64,000 nt of DNA. It comes from Candidula unifasciata (Eukaryota; Mollusca; Gastropoda; Stylommatophora; Geomitridae). The notes beneath the pieces are model-generated. The model saw only the letters and a list, made by a program, of their open reading frames with translations. It ran no database searches and had not been told where the DNA came from. The stretch lies in the NCBI GenBank assembly GCA_905116865.2, contig CAJHNH020000724.1, forward strand, positions 795,772 through 859,771, written 5' to 3'. Below, piece after piece: positions 10,531 to 22,180 of this stretch (the first letter of the stretch is position 1; each line of letters begins with the position of its first letter). The position numbers and the translations under genes were made by a program.

Positions 10531-11250
10531 ATATGCAGTTTAGTCAGGCTGCTATCTCACTATGTGAGTAAACCGTTTCATTTTTTGTCTAATAATATAA
10601 TACAGACATGGCCTTATCCCGACTTTCTCTCTAATGCTGGTATTCGTACCCTGTCTCGAATAGTATTGTTAGTGACCTTGCGGAGACAGCGCATTTCACA
10701 TGTAGTTATTTTCTGTTCTGGTGCCCTATTTATATTATTGCTTGCACTAATACTTAATAGCGGTCACATCTATTTAACGTTATACAGTCTACTTAACCCA
10801 CTTGCAAATTCTCTAGGGGTGCGGACTCATACTACTAGGAAATTTTTTTATTTTTTTTTTATTTACAATGTTAGACCAATTATTTTGTAATGATCTTTTG
10901 AAGGGATGTATGTTAATACCTTTGTACACATTGAGTTTTTTTTTTTTTTTTATGGTTATAATGGCAACAGTCGCCATCTTGCTAAAAAACAACATGTACA
11001 AACTGGCTCGATATGGTGGGATGGAGGAGGTGCAAGTTGTCTGAGCCTCCAGGTTTCGGGTCCCTCTGGGTGAACCGATGCCTAGCGGTCTGAAAGTTAC
11101 CTTTCGTTCATGAGTACGGATGTTTCGACGATCCTTGGCGTCAGTGCTGGAGTTTCTTGCCTGTGCGAGGCTTCAGGCCAGGCCGCCAGCCGGCAGTGGT
11201 GTATGGATCGTATGGTCCTTAACACACGTTTCTAATCAACCAACACTGGA
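10531..11250. other. No gene recognised
   Basis: A long plus-strand frame (10360-10890) crosses from the minisatellite into this stretch, but it lacks domain features and is not called. T-runs at 10850 and 10936. Confidence 0.5.
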
Positions 11251-11254
11251 TGTG

Positions 11255-11425
11255 TGGTGCGTTTCACATCCCGTCGGCCGCCTCTACTTCTCGTGACATT
11301 TTATGGCACCCATTCAGACGGTCGACCTGGGAGTGAAGGTCTATTTTGTACCAAATCCGCCGTGTGCATATTTGAACCTAAGACCTTCAGGTCTCAAGGC
11401 GAGCGTCTAGCCATTACGTACTGCA
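11255..11425 (-). mobile_element. SINE-A copy, diverged
   Basis: Order on the plus strand: cggccgcctctacttct, gacctgggagtgaaggtc, gaacctaagacctt, cgagcgtctagccattac, the reverse of SINE-A body to head. Confidence 0.6.
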
Positions 11426-11499
11426 GCTGCCTTGCGTTAACAAAGACGAAAAACAGATCACGTAGACATATGACCGAAGTGCAACCATAATGAACTCAA

Positions 11500-11765
11500 C
11501 TGACATTTAGCCAGTGTGCTTTCCGGTATCCGTTTTGGAGAACAAAGAATAGACCCGCCGCCACCCTAAAAGCATGTCGTAGGAGACTACTATTTAAAGG
11601 TGTTTCATTTAAAGCCGGGAGAGGCAAGAAACTAACGGTCTGCATACAACTAAGCCAGATCTGAAAAGTGGATGTGCACGCAGAACTCAAGTTCTGGACA
11701 AAAGTCCAGAAGTGGACGAAAAACCCGGACCTTTTGCCGAAGTTTACTCCCAGAGAACGCTAAGA
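11500..11765 (-). mobile_element. Rep-F copy
   Basis: gacccgccgccaccctaaaa, gcatgtcgtaggag, ctaacggtctgcatac, gtggacgaaaaacccggacc in Rep-F order, ending in a degenerate terminus without a triplet tail. Confidence 0.7.
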
Positions 11766-12574
11766 TGAAAAAAAAAACTGAAAGAGTGGGAAAGAAGAGT
11801 TACAGCTACATGTTCGACCGAAAACATTCTTTAACCCGAAATTTATTTACGCAGTTTACAATGTCTGCGACACAATGTGTCAAGGTTACAACTTATCACG
11901 TGAGTGAATTCAATGTGTCTTTCTCACACAGGGCACTAGAAGTACATATGTGTAGATACAAAGGGAAATGAGGTCAACTAACTGACAGTGTGATATGATG
12001 AATTGACCAACTCCTTTTCACGAAACATGGATCAAGATCAGCGGAGAGACATAAACCCCTAAGTCAATTATCAAGGGTCAAAATGGCCGATAGGCGGCTG
12101 ATCGATGACGCTCTAAAAAGTTATATGTTTCAAGCTAAGTTTTGCTGATGCCGATTTCCCGTTTCTTGACTGGGAATCGAAAGGTTCCGTCGCCCAGCTA
12201 CTGAAGTGGCTGCTTGGTGCGACACTGTCCGCTGTTGGTTTCGAGTTGCACTAAAATTGCAGGTGGCCGACTTTCTTCAGAAAAGCGTGACCTTTGAAAC
12301 TGTAATCCCGGCTTTCTTAATTGGCCGTTTGCTTCACCCAGCAGCTGCAACTCTGGCGTAGGACCGTTAGTGTTGGCACAACTGACCCCATCTTATGCAT
12401 TTTTACTTTGCCTGCGCATGCTTCAAGATGTTGCTGGGACTGAGACTTAAAAAAAAATAGTTTTCAAGTGGCACAGTCAATGACAGTTTGTGTGATTTCC
12501 ATAGGCACATGAACGGAGCATCTATGGGGCTATCCGTCTGCAATGCGGCTGCAACGACGGCTGCAACGACGACT

Positions 12575-12587
12575 AACGACTAACTAG

Positions 12588-12642
<55 letters not shown>
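12575..12642. repeat. (AACT)n array
   Basis: About 15 units of aact; the same tetramer forms the tails of SINE-D and of the LINE ends at 490 and 6040. Confidence 0.9.
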
Positions 12643-12644
12643 GT

Positions 12645-13317
12645 ATGAAGAAGAGGACAGTGTTTAGTTGTCGAACAAGGCTAATGACCAACATGGCCTC
12701 AAACCAGGGACAGCATGTGCGAGAGTCACAAGACACCAGGACAACAGACATCAGATATTAGGCAGCCCTAGGGAGATAACAGGATATCAGATAAGCAACG
12801 GAGACACATATTCTTTGTTCTGATGTCAACACGTAGAAACAACATACGAATCCTCAGAGTCAAATTCCTGTAGCCATGAACTTTGATGCAACCACGCGGT
12901 CTAGATGTGTAGAATGTCTGGCTAGTACCTCTGGGACGTCATACTATGAGAACTGTGAGGTCGTAGATATAATTCTGCACTCAGGTCATCGAGAAGTAGG
13001 TCCTGTGCAGAACGTTACTCTCATCGCGGTGCGCCGGAATGCTGCTCTGTCCTCTGTTCAGGTGCGCAGCTACAGAAAAAGAATAATTGCTTTGGCTGGA
13101 CAAGGGGGGGGGGGAGGGGTGGCAATAATTTTTAGGGGCAGATGAGGTATTTAAAGCCGTGTTTAGTAGCACAATAATTATAAAAAATCCCATCAATCAT
13201 TATTTCTGTTTTATTACGCAGTTAACAAGGCTTAAGCTATTTGACTCTCCCCCCCCCCCCCCCCCCCCCCCACCGTCCCTATAAAATAATTTAAGTGGAC
13301 CCTCCAGGGGCTTAAGC
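12645..13317. other. No gene recognised; G and C homopolymers
   Basis: G-run at 13105-13119 and C-run at 13248-13272; otherwise unassigned. Confidence 0.5.
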
Positions 13318-13790
13318 TTTATTGCTTTATTTTTGTTGCATTTGTAGACTGTATATAGTTTCGTCGCCCAGCTTCTGGATTGAATGCATGGCGTGACACT
13401 GTGAGCTGCGGATTTTATTTGGAATGTTTTTTCGACTGTGACCAACGTGGTGGTGTGAATTGTAGATTCAGAAAATGGCGTGATGCCTGTCGTCGCAATG
13501 TTGGTGGTGCCCGTATGTGATTAAAATTGATCGCGTAGGCAACTGCAGATCTGTTGGTGACCTCTGCTCCCATTAATGATGGACTGCATTTCTAATGTCG
13601 GACTGTTTGTGTTAACACTTCGGATGGCTACTATATGCTTTAATGTGTATGCTAGATATGCTGATACAGCAGTCTGTCAATTTTTCCACAAGGACTGAGG
13701 TAAACATTCTGTGTGTTTTTCGTTGGCACAGGAGCGGAGCAAAGATGGGGTGACCCGTTTGCTATGTAGCTGAAACTAAGACTACCAGAC
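13318..13790 (+). mobile_element. Rep-G copy
   Basis: Same order of phrases as 17813-18384, ending aactaagactaccagac. A divergent relative may lie at 12150-12560 (tcgtcgcccagctac; gagcatctatgggg). Confidence 0.65.
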
Positions 13791-14099
13791 AACAACAAAA
13801 TTATTTAAGCCTTCCTTATGATCAGAAGTGAATAAAAGACAGGAATCGAAAAATTACGAAGACACTGTAGAGATTTTGTTTTGCAGTTAACGTCCAGAGG
13901 ATGCACTTTATTGTACCTGATTTTATCCCACCATGGTCCTTCCCCGGAGACGGGCTAGCCACCTTCCTTAGATCGTCGCACAAAGCACGAACTGTTGAGT
14001 TCCGGCTACGATCCCCGTGGATCTTAGTGAACTTTGCACTCGGGAACCGAACATCACAGCCGTGAAATTAAAAAAACAACAGCATATTAATCTCTTATT

Positions 14100-14400
14100 C
14101 TTCTTCGCGTTCACCGGTTGTTAATTTCAACGGAAAGCTTTGGTTGTTCGTCCAACTCTGGACAATGGTCTTGCTCCAGGCCCTCAGTGTTGTGTGCACA
14201 TCCGTTTTTCAGACCTCACTTACTTGTATGCAGATCGTTAGTTCATTGTCTCTCAGGCAGATGCACTCCGACTTTGAAGGAAGCCCCAATCTGTCGACTC
14301 CTACCAAATGCTTGTTGTGTAGGCAGTGTGTCTGTTCTTGTTCACCCTCCCCCCCCCCGCCCCCACAATAGGGTCCCGGAACCCACACGGGGATAAACGA
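14100..14400 (+). mobile_element. Rep-F copy
   Basis: ttcgcgttcaccggttgt, gttcgtccaactctggac, gcagatgcactccgactttg, gggtcccggaacccacacgg: nearly full length, read from the 3' end on the plus strand. Confidence 0.8.
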
Positions 14401-14482
14401 TTAGTGAAAACAATGTGAAAGCTGCAGACGTTGGAAGCATGATAAGAGCACTGGGGACATATGGAAAAAATAATGATAATAA

Positions 14483-14952
14483 AAAGGTAAAGTCGGGAGA
14501 TGCAAACCAGTGCCTTTCGCGCGTAACTCTGTGGCAGGGCTGCCAATGCTTGGGTTTTCCCCCCAGATCTGGGTTTTTATTTGACGCCTCAGGGAAATCT
14601 GGGTTTTTAAAAAAATATATCCTTATATAAAAGTGGTAAATTTTCCGTTTCGTAACTATAAATTTTGTACATTTTTAACAATCTGGGTTTTTTATTTTGT
14701 TTTCTTGTTCTTTGTCTATGTATTGCTTGGGTTTTTGTTAAAAAAAGCTGGGTTTTTCAAAAAATCCCATTGGCAGCCCTGAGCTACAGTGATGTTCCTT
14801 CATTTACCCCAGAGTGTTAACTCTGGTACCCATTTCCTAGAGGCTGGGTAAACCCCGCGAACCACCCGGTTTCGAACACCGACCGTGGACTGCAGCGAGA
14901 CGCAGCTGGATTTGAAAGCGAGCCTCTTATCGACTGCACTAACGCGGCCCCG
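14483..14952 (-). mobile_element. SINE-E copy interrupted by MITE-1
   Basis: Minus-strand head gataagaggctcgctttcaa with B box cggtgttcgaaaccg, a body with gggtaccagagtt and actctggggtaaatg, then the MITE, then ggtttgcatctcccgacttt and a ttacctt end. A (TAA)n array follows at 14958. Confidence 0.85.
14535..14781 (+). mobile_element. MITE-1 copy inserted in a SINE
   Basis: 247 bp with near-perfect terminal inverted repeats, CAGGGCTGCCAATG and CATTGGCAGCCCTG. It splits a SINE-E copy: the uninterrupted junction (ctctgtggctacag) is seen at 46868. No long target duplication is visible, at most 1-2 bp. No coding capacity. The CAGGG termini are hAT-like, but the missing 8-bp duplication argues for caution. 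Confidence 0.85.
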
Positions 14953-15599
14953 AATATATTAATAATAATAATAATAATAATTTATAATAGTAATAATAAT
15001 AATAATAATAAAGCATCAGAGGGAGGTATTTCCCCGTCAGTGGTGAAGGAAAAAAACTTGAATGCATAGTGCTAATGGGAAGTCTGAAACCCAAGAGCAA
15101 CAGTGTGAAACTAATAGAGAAGATTTTTGGAGAGTGTAATAACATGACCTGAAAGAATATCTGTGTAAGAAATGATTTTCAGAGTAAGAGTCAGCGGGCT
15201 GTGGACAAACATGATGACATACATACGCCATGTGGCATGGACGAACTGGCGGAGGAGGAGGGGAAGAGGAGGAGAAGAAGGAGAAGGAAAAAAAGAGGAG
15301 GAGCAGGAAAATATGAAGAGGAAGCTCACTGTTTTATACAGTATTTCTTTGCATTCATCATTGCTGTTTCATCTTTTACACATCAGAGAAAACGCGGTAT
15401 CGATTCATCTATCACTGTTTCGATACAATTTCACGATCTGGTTGGTTTAGAGTCGGCCTCAAATAGTCAGGTCAAGTATTCACTGACCTTTCCGAAGTGA
15501 CATATATTTTTTTTTCTTCTTCTTCTTTCGTTCGCTTGAAATAGACTATCTATATCTGCAATGTTGTCTCTGTTGTGAACTTCACTGTCTTGTGTAATT

Positions 15600-16030
15600 C
15601 AGAGACCCGGAAAGTTTGGCTTGCACCGGTGGCCAAAGTTTTTTTGTTTTTTTTTGGGGCCTTATTATGTTGTATTTGGTACAGTCTTGGATGACGTTAT
15701 CTGTTGTCTCAGGTGCCAATTCGCACGGGCACTTGGTTTATTTGCCAATCTTAAATTTTGTGTACATTTGGCTGCGAAGTCGATTGTGCCCTGTTCCGAG
15801 GCGTAGAATAATTTGTCCTGATGTGTCAAATTTATAGTTAATCGTCTTGTGCAGGATTCAGTTGCTTTCTGATTGATTTAATTTTTTTTTTATCTTCTTC
15901 TGTTGATAAGAGTTTGGCATGCCAGGTTTTTCTTCACTTGATCTTCCTTAACTAGTTTATCAGCTGTCCTGTCTCCGGGAATTCCCTGTGTGAGTTCCGG
16001 GGCCCCACTGGGCCATCCACTGCCTTTCCA
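15600..16030 (-). mobile_element. LINE remnant, RNase H and cysteine-rich end
   Basis: The minus strand shows an RNase H end (GIPGDRTADKLVKEDQ), a connecting region with stops, then IILRLGTGHNRLRSQMYTKF and CPCELAPETTDNVIQDC. It is the same subfamily as 50205-50640: both have a stop at the matching place after QDD. Non-functional. Confidence 0.75.
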
Positions 16031-16399
16031 GGAAGCATTTCGTAGGAGTCGTTTATCGGGACTTCCTTCAGAGTGCATCTACTCGAGCGGCAAAGATCTT
16101 CTTGTATGGTTTTCAGATCGCTATGCTCTGACTGGCAAACCCAGACTTAGCATGCCAGTCAGAGAGAAATCTGTGCCATCATGTCTGAGGTCGTCAGTCC
16201 GTGTTATTTCTTGTATATTATGTCCTTTCTGTCCATAAAAAGACTCGCATCCTAAAGTAGTCTGCAAGGGCCTCTACCTTTTTGTTGCCTTTCATACCGG
16301 AATGTCCTGGGACTATCTGTCGTTACATGGACAACTTGAGCAAACTGCCATTGGATTTCGACAAAGATGTCACAGCTGCACCAGTTCAAATGACTAAAA

Positions 16400-16672
16400 A
16401 TGTTGCGCCCAAGTAACTTATGCTGGTAGCCTTTTAGAAAAGTTGCGCTGAAGTAACTTATCCTGGCCACCTTTCATAAATGGTGCGCTGAAGTAACTTA
16501 TCCTGGCAACCTTTCAGAAAAGTTGCGCTGACGTAACTTATACTGGCAACCTTTCAGAAATGTTGCGCTGGAGAAACTTATCCTAGCAACCTTTCAGAAA
16601 TGTTGCGCTGAAGTAACTGATCCTGGCAACCTTTCAGAAATGTTGCGCTAAAGCAACCTGTCAGAAGTGTTG
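16400..16672. repeat. 40-bp minisatellite, about 6.5 copies
   Basis: Unit gttgcgctgaagtaacttat followed by cctggcaacctttcagaaat, with point variants. Confidence 0.95.
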
Positions 16673-17034
16673 CGGGAAAGACATCTTGCTAAATCACTCA
16701 AAATGACAACCTAAATTCGCCATATTGTTGTATACAGCAATTAGTGAAATACAGTAAGTTAATATCCTAAAGAATTATCTTTAACTTTAAATGTGATCCT
16801 ATATTTCTCAGAGCGTACCCCTATTGATCATTCTCCGAGCCATGCTAGCCGCGCGTGTTGTAGGTTACCAGCGCCAAGTCTACACCTTATCTTGCTTTTC
16901 CAGTTTCCAGTATAGCTCAGATTACAACTTAACCTGTAATTGTAGATGAGTAGTATCGAAATAGGCCAAACGAGGTCACTATAACCGATGATTTACTACA
17001 AGTTGTAAACTCAAGCTGTAGGCGGGGCTCATCA

Positions 17035-17158
17035 TCTTCTTCTTCTTCTTCTTCTGCTTCTTCTTCTTCATCTTATTATTATTATTTTATGGTTATTATT
17101 ATAATTATTATTATTGTTATTGTTATTATTATAATTATTATTATTATTATTATTATTC

Positions 17159-17198
<40 letters not shown>

Positions 17199-17270
17199 TA
17201 ATATTATTATCCTTTTCTTCTCCTTCTCTTTTTCCTCCTCCTCCTCATTCTTCTTCTTTTCCTTCCTTTT
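17035..17270. repeat. TTC/TTA microsatellite
   Basis: TTC block, then long (ATT)n with variants, then TTC/TCC. Confidence 0.95.
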
Positions 17271-17577
17271 CAGTTCAACCTTGAAAAAACGGTGGTTGAC
17301 TCCTTGTGGTGTTCTTTATAACTAGACTACAATGTCTGTACCTTTCGACCCAACACAAACAATTTCTGCAAACTTTAAATTAGTCGCCATTTTACAACAT
17401 ACTTGTCTATTTCCTCCCCCCCCCCCCCCATCTTCCACTCCCGCTCCTTCTCCCCACACGAGCAGTCAGTCCTAATAAAATATTTATTCGTAGAAGAACA
17501 TCGACAGTTCAAAAGGGTGACGGAAAGTGAGGGGGGGAAAGGCTCGTGCGTGCGTGTATCGGTAAACTGACCCAAGC

Positions 17578-18445
17578 ATTTGCACTTAAAAGACTCGCTT
17601 TCAAATCCAGCTGAGACTCGCTTCAGCCACGGCCGGTGTTCGAAACCGGGTGGTTCCCGAGGTTCACCCAGCCTCTAGGTAATGGGTACCAGAGTTAATA
17701 CTCTGGGGTAAATGGAGGAACGTCGCTGCAGCTACAGAGTTGCGTGCGGACAGCGACACAGGCGGACAGTTTCTTATCAGCTGTTCATACTGGTGGCAGA
17801 TACCTTTTGGTACCTTTTGGACTTCCGGCTAAAATGGACGCTAGACAGCGGTGCCGTTCGGAACAGAAGCAATTTTTTTGCTTCTGCCGGACGGTGGCCG
17901 ATGCATTTTTGCTCCATTTGTAGACTGGATATAGTTTCGTCGCCCAGCTTCTGAGTTGAATGCATGGCGTGACCCTGTGAGCTGCGGATTGCATTTGGAA
18001 TGGTGTTTTTTTTTTTTTTCGACTGTGACCAACGTGGTGGTGTGAATTGTGGATTCAGAAAATGGCGCGATGCCTGTCGTTCAATGCTGGCGGGACCCGT
18101 ATTAAAATTGATCACGCAGACAACTGCTGATCTGTTGACGACAGGTTCTGCTATAATCAATGATGAACTGCATTTCGAATGTTGGACTGTTTGTGTTAGC
18201 ACTTCGGATGGCTACCATATGCTTTAATGCGAGTGTATGCTAGATATGCTGAGACAGCAGTCTGTCAATCTCTCCACAAGGGAACGGATATTCTGAGTGT
18301 TTTTCGCTGGCACAGGAGCGGAGCAAAGATGGGGCGACCCGTTTGCTATGAAGCTGAAACTAAGACTACCAGACTACCAGACTACCTTTTGGTTTATTAC
18401 CGTGTGCAATGACGCTGGTTCACATCTCCCGACTTTACCATTTTT
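17578..18445 (+). mobile_element. SINE-E copy interrupted by Rep-G
   Basis: Head at 17590 (aaaagactcgctttcaaatc), B box ggtgttcgaaaccg, body, then the Rep-G insertion at 17813-18384, then the SINE end cacatctcccgactttacc and a T-run. The 10-mer TACCTTTTGG occurs twice at the left junction and once at the right. Confidence 0.8.
17813..18384 (+). mobile_element. Rep-G element inserted in SINE-E
   Basis: About 570 bp shared with 13318-13788: tagtttcgtcgcccagcttc, ccaacgtggtggtgtgaatt, and an end with aactaagactaccagac repeated. A local hairpin (CAGAAGCAA / TTGCTTCTG) sits at 17868-17897. A TACCTTTTGG duplication suggests retroposition or a MULE-type DNA element. No protein family recognised. 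Confidence 0.65.
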
Positions 18446-18494
18446 TTTTTAGTTGAGAAATACCCCAAAAAAAAGGAGGAACAATTTTACTAAC

Positions 18495-18640
18495 ATCCTA
18501 AAATGGAACATTGGCTAGTAAACAGCATCTTCTCTTGGAAACTGAAATATTTTGGCTAGATCGAGCGTCAGGGTAGATTGGAAAGAAAAGTAGCAGAAGA
18601 CTTGGTTTCAGGAAAGAGAGATATGGAGAGAGGAGATACC
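18495..18640 (+). mobile_element. Probable LINE tail fragment
   Basis: Reads SWKLKYFG, stop, then IERQGRLERKVAEDLVSGKR, a LINE reverse transcriptase tail pattern. Short and broken. Confidence 0.45.
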
Positions 18641-18689
18641 TGAACGCTCATTCCCTTCAGCCGTGTCTACCAGATTTGTTTACTTGTTC

Positions 18690-19110
18690 GTTATCATCAT
18701 CATCAGGTGCCTTGCCGACTGGCGTAGGCGATCATGCCTCTCCATAAACTGCGATCTCCTGCAGCATGTATCAGTTCGTGTACAGACACACCTACATGCC
18801 ATGCAACAAGACTGTCAAGCATCTTCTCTCGTTGTCTTCCTCTATCCCTCCTTCCACAGATCTTTCCAGTGGTCACAACATGTTATGTTTTCCCTCTTCT
18901 CATAACATGGCCGAAAAAATGATGACTGTCTCCTTCTGATGTCTGTGATAAGTTGTCTTCGGGCTCCCGCCTCTTTAAAAACCTCTTGGTTGCTCTTTTT
19001 GGCCGTCCAGGGTATTCTAAGCATTCTTCTGTAAAACCACATCTCTGAGGCCTCTATAAATTGTTTGGCCTGTCTACTGATTGTCTAGGATTCACAGCCA
19101 TGTGTTAAAA
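18690..19110 (-). mobile_element. LINE remnant, reverse transcriptase C-terminus
   Basis: The minus strand has an open stretch MWFYRRMLRIPWTAKKSNQE then RRQLITDIRRRQSSFF, classic for these mollusc-type LINEs, followed by a frame-shifted ITCCDHWKDLWKEG. The minus-strand tail is (GAT)n at 18697-18712. Confidence 0.8.
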
Positions 19111-19519
19111 CTGGATGTATGTAGCAAGCAAGAATTCTTTTTCTAACTCTCAATGTTTATGTGTTCACAAACCAAATAAGAATCGTAAAAACAATGTGCA
19201 CGACGTCAACATTCTTGCAGTGCATGCAACTATGGTGCAGAACATAATACTTTCGCAGTCAGCAGGCTAGAGATGTCCGAGTCAAGGAGGCACAAGACGA
19301 GGATTCAAGGGAGCAGCACAGAAGAGCTCCAGTCAGAGACCTGAAAAAGTATACGCATGGTATTTATCTAATTTTCTGCGCCTGTGTGTGTGTGTGTGTG
19401 TACAAGAGAGGAGGTGGGGGGGGGGGGGGTAGAGATAGATAAGAAAAAGAGCGTAAGGCTGAAAAAGAGAGAAGTACAAATACATTTGACTGAAAGAAAG
19501 AAAGATATCGAGATTCAGA

Positions 19520-19521
<2 letters not shown>

Positions 19522-19592
<71 letters not shown>
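19522..19592. repeat. (GA)n microsatellite
   Basis: About 35 units; a (GT)n and a G-run lie upstream at 19383-19432. Confidence 0.95.
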
Positions 19593-19593
<1 letters not shown>

Positions 19594-20367
19594 AAAGATA
19601 TATAAACAGAACAATTGAAAAATGAATCAAAGACAGGGCTTTATGAAGGAATACACACATAGATTCATTACAGTGCAGAATGTAAACAAAATACTCAAAA
19701 ACAACATAAGACGCGCGTACAAATAGTTTCCGCTATGTGAAACAATTTGAAGTACGTGCAAGCTTGTTCACCAGATAACCTTTCACGTAATTAACAACAG
19801 TCTGAGTCCTGAGTACGTCTTTCTCATAACACCACAACATCCCTCCCATAATGACAGGTCCCAGGCTCCGCGAGTCCGCGACCAGGGTGACGATATCCGT
19901 CATCTTCCGGTTCTTGTTTTTCATCCCAGCATGCCAAGTGACACGTAGGACCCTCAGTGCGCGTTTATTTCTCATGCTCCCATTGGCTGGCTGACCTGGT
20001 GTCGTGACCCTAATTTGCATCCGCGGTGAAAGTTCATTGTCCGGACGACGAGGAAGCTGAATGTGTTTACTGTATCCCTGGTAGCTCTGAAAATATTTAG
20101 GGCAAACTGTTTACGTCGAGTAGCGTCTGGCAGAACGGCTATAACAACTCTCAGGCTGAAGCATTGATAAGAACTCTTTCACTGATAGACATTGTGCCTG
20201 TCGGGGGTAAAAATAAAACACCCTAACCTGCACAAATTTATGGGCACTTCCGCTAGCCATACTACCTTAAATCCTCAGGCTCCGTACTGCCTGTCGTAGA
20301 CCGCCCTAAACGGCGGTAAATACATGCAGTAAAACAAGGGCTCATGTGTTGCGGTTAACCTCCATCA
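19593..20367. other. No gene recognised
   Basis: Unassigned; a 95-codon minus-strand frame at 19733-20020 shows no family features. Confidence 0.5.
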
Positions 20368-20935
20368 TCTGGATCTACACACACGGGCATGCTGGAGTAA
20401 AAGGTAATGAAAGGGCTAAGCAGCTTGCAAGTAATGCACCAATGCAAACTGTAAGAAGCATGGACCGAGGTGATATCATAAACAAAACGGAATTGGTTGG
20501 GGGATAATAAAGAATCGCTGACGCTAACACGACTGCGTGACCTGTGAGTAAAGCCTGATAAAGCACATCAATGTCATCTTTGAAGTGAAGACAGGAGACG
20601 CTAAAAACAACTTTTAATGAGAACAATGAGTAGAGGTGCATTGTAGCGGCTGCTGCATTGGAGGACTGAGCGGGCATGGAAAAGCCGGATGTGCCGGGAC
20701 CTCGACTGCGTTAACAGAACATGTCAGAGTATTTTCTGGTGCGCTTTCTAGACTGACAAGAGAAGTCAAGACGGCTGAACTAGATTCCATCCATTGTGTC
20801 GAAAGGATTGCACAGGATAGGTGTGACACGAGTGTGCACTCACTCGTCAGATGCAGCAAAATGGAGCCAGAGACTGTGACGCGAGTCCTATGTGACATAA
20901 CTGGCAAAAAACGAGTGATGATGATGATGACTATA
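20368..20935 (+). mobile_element. LINE remnant, RNase H domain and 3' end
   Basis: Reads IIWIYTHGHAGVKGNERAKQ then LASNAP, an RNase H end signature, followed by a degraded TERAWKSR-type segment and a (GAT)n tail at 20917. It differs from the 50205 subfamily, which has HCGVPGNERAD. Confidence 0.65.
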
Positions 20936-21056
20936 GGCTGGCTCGATCTGATGACCAAGATTCATTTTACGACATCGCTTCCATGGGGATTCGAACTTCT
21001 GACCACCGGGCCTATGGGCAAACGTTCTAACCGCTACTTAACCACGGCTCCCGTAT
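20935..21056 (-). mobile_element. tRNA-headed SINE-like element with ATC-type tail
   Basis: Minus-strand head gtggttaagtagcggttaga and B box gaagttcgaatcccc; its tail meets the GAT array shared with the plus-strand LINE relic. Confidence 0.5.
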
Positions 21057-21246
21057 ATACATATATTAGAACAACAATTTCGCAACTTTTATTTTTATTA
21101 CCGAACGCGACCCTATTTTATAGAATTTAAGTGGCCAGCGGCCGCATTCTTAAACAATGTGTTTTCTTGTAAGGTAAATGAAACCACATCGAAAATGGAA
21201 TTTTAATTTAATATGATTTGATTTGATTTGATTTAAGAACCGGCGT

Positions 21247-21585
21247 CACAGCACTCGGGGCATTCCCAAAAGCGCTTCGTCCCCATCTTCAGCAGCCAGC
21301 GAAGAGTTCCGATACTAATGGTGCCAGTAGCATTCTGATTAAACGTCCGTCTTGCCTTTCCTCTGAGCCTCTAGCATTTGCCAGAACCTCTCGTCATTCC
21401 CCGCTGCATCTATCTCACCAGACTGTGGTGATCTATCTGCTCCTCCAAGCTGTACACGCTCTCCCACAAGGCACTAACCACGACTGCCTTATCATGTATC
21501 AGTATTCCACCAAGTTGTGCAGAGCCAGCTAGTCTGTCAACCTGTTCATTTCCCAACACACCGGCGTTCACGATGAAAAAATCTA
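21247..21585 (-). mobile_element. LINE remnant, RNase H domain, opposite strand
   Basis: The minus strand reads NAGVLGNEQVDRLAGSAQLG then FNQNATGTISIGTLRWLLKM and FWECPEC. It has in-frame stops. It is probably the same broad group as the plus-strand relic at 20368, facing it tail to tail. Confidence 0.7.
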
Positions 21586-21937
21586 AACATTACTCTTTAC
21601 CCGTGTCTACTCTGCACGTAGCATGACAGTCCTGATCTTCCTCGGCATGCTTTCTGAGTCAGTTACAATCACGATGTGTGTGTTTGTTTGTATGTGTGCG
21701 TGTGTGTGGGTGGGTGGGTGAGTGAGTGTGAGTGTGTGTGTGTGTATGTGTGTGTTGTGTGTGTGTCGTGTTCTCTTACCAGCGGAAAGCTGCAGCGGCC
21801 GCCTTCACCTCCATTATTAACTTACAAAATTGTCAATGTGAAACTGTTATCTAGCAGCGCCATCATTCCACAAAGAAATCTCTGCAAGACATAAATAAGG
21901 GCGGGACTTTTCTAGCACAACACTGCTGGACGACTCA

Positions 21938-22132
21938 ACAGAAAACCCTTCGCACCAACTAACTGTAAGTCAGTATTGAATGAAGGGGAACCTGTGTAAG
22001 AACAGAAAACCCCTCGCACCAACAAACTGTAAGTCAGTATTGAATGAAGGGGAACCTGTGTAAGAACAGAAAACCCCTGGCACCAACTAACTGTAAGTCA
22101 GTATTGAATGAAGGGGAACCTGTGTAAGAACA
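21938..22132. repeat. 64-bp tandem repeat, three copies
   Basis: cagaaaacccctcgcaccaa ... gaatgaaggggaacctgtgt, almost identical copies. It lies just before the large inverted repeat. Confidence 0.93.
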
Positions 22133-22180
22133 GCAAGATTACAAATGTTGGGTTTTTTTTTTTTCCAATGTTTAGAATAG

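Noticed and set aside
10360..10890. 176-codon plus-strand ORF
   Set aside because: It starts in the minisatellite, runs antisense through a LINE tail and ends in unassigned DNA; no domain.
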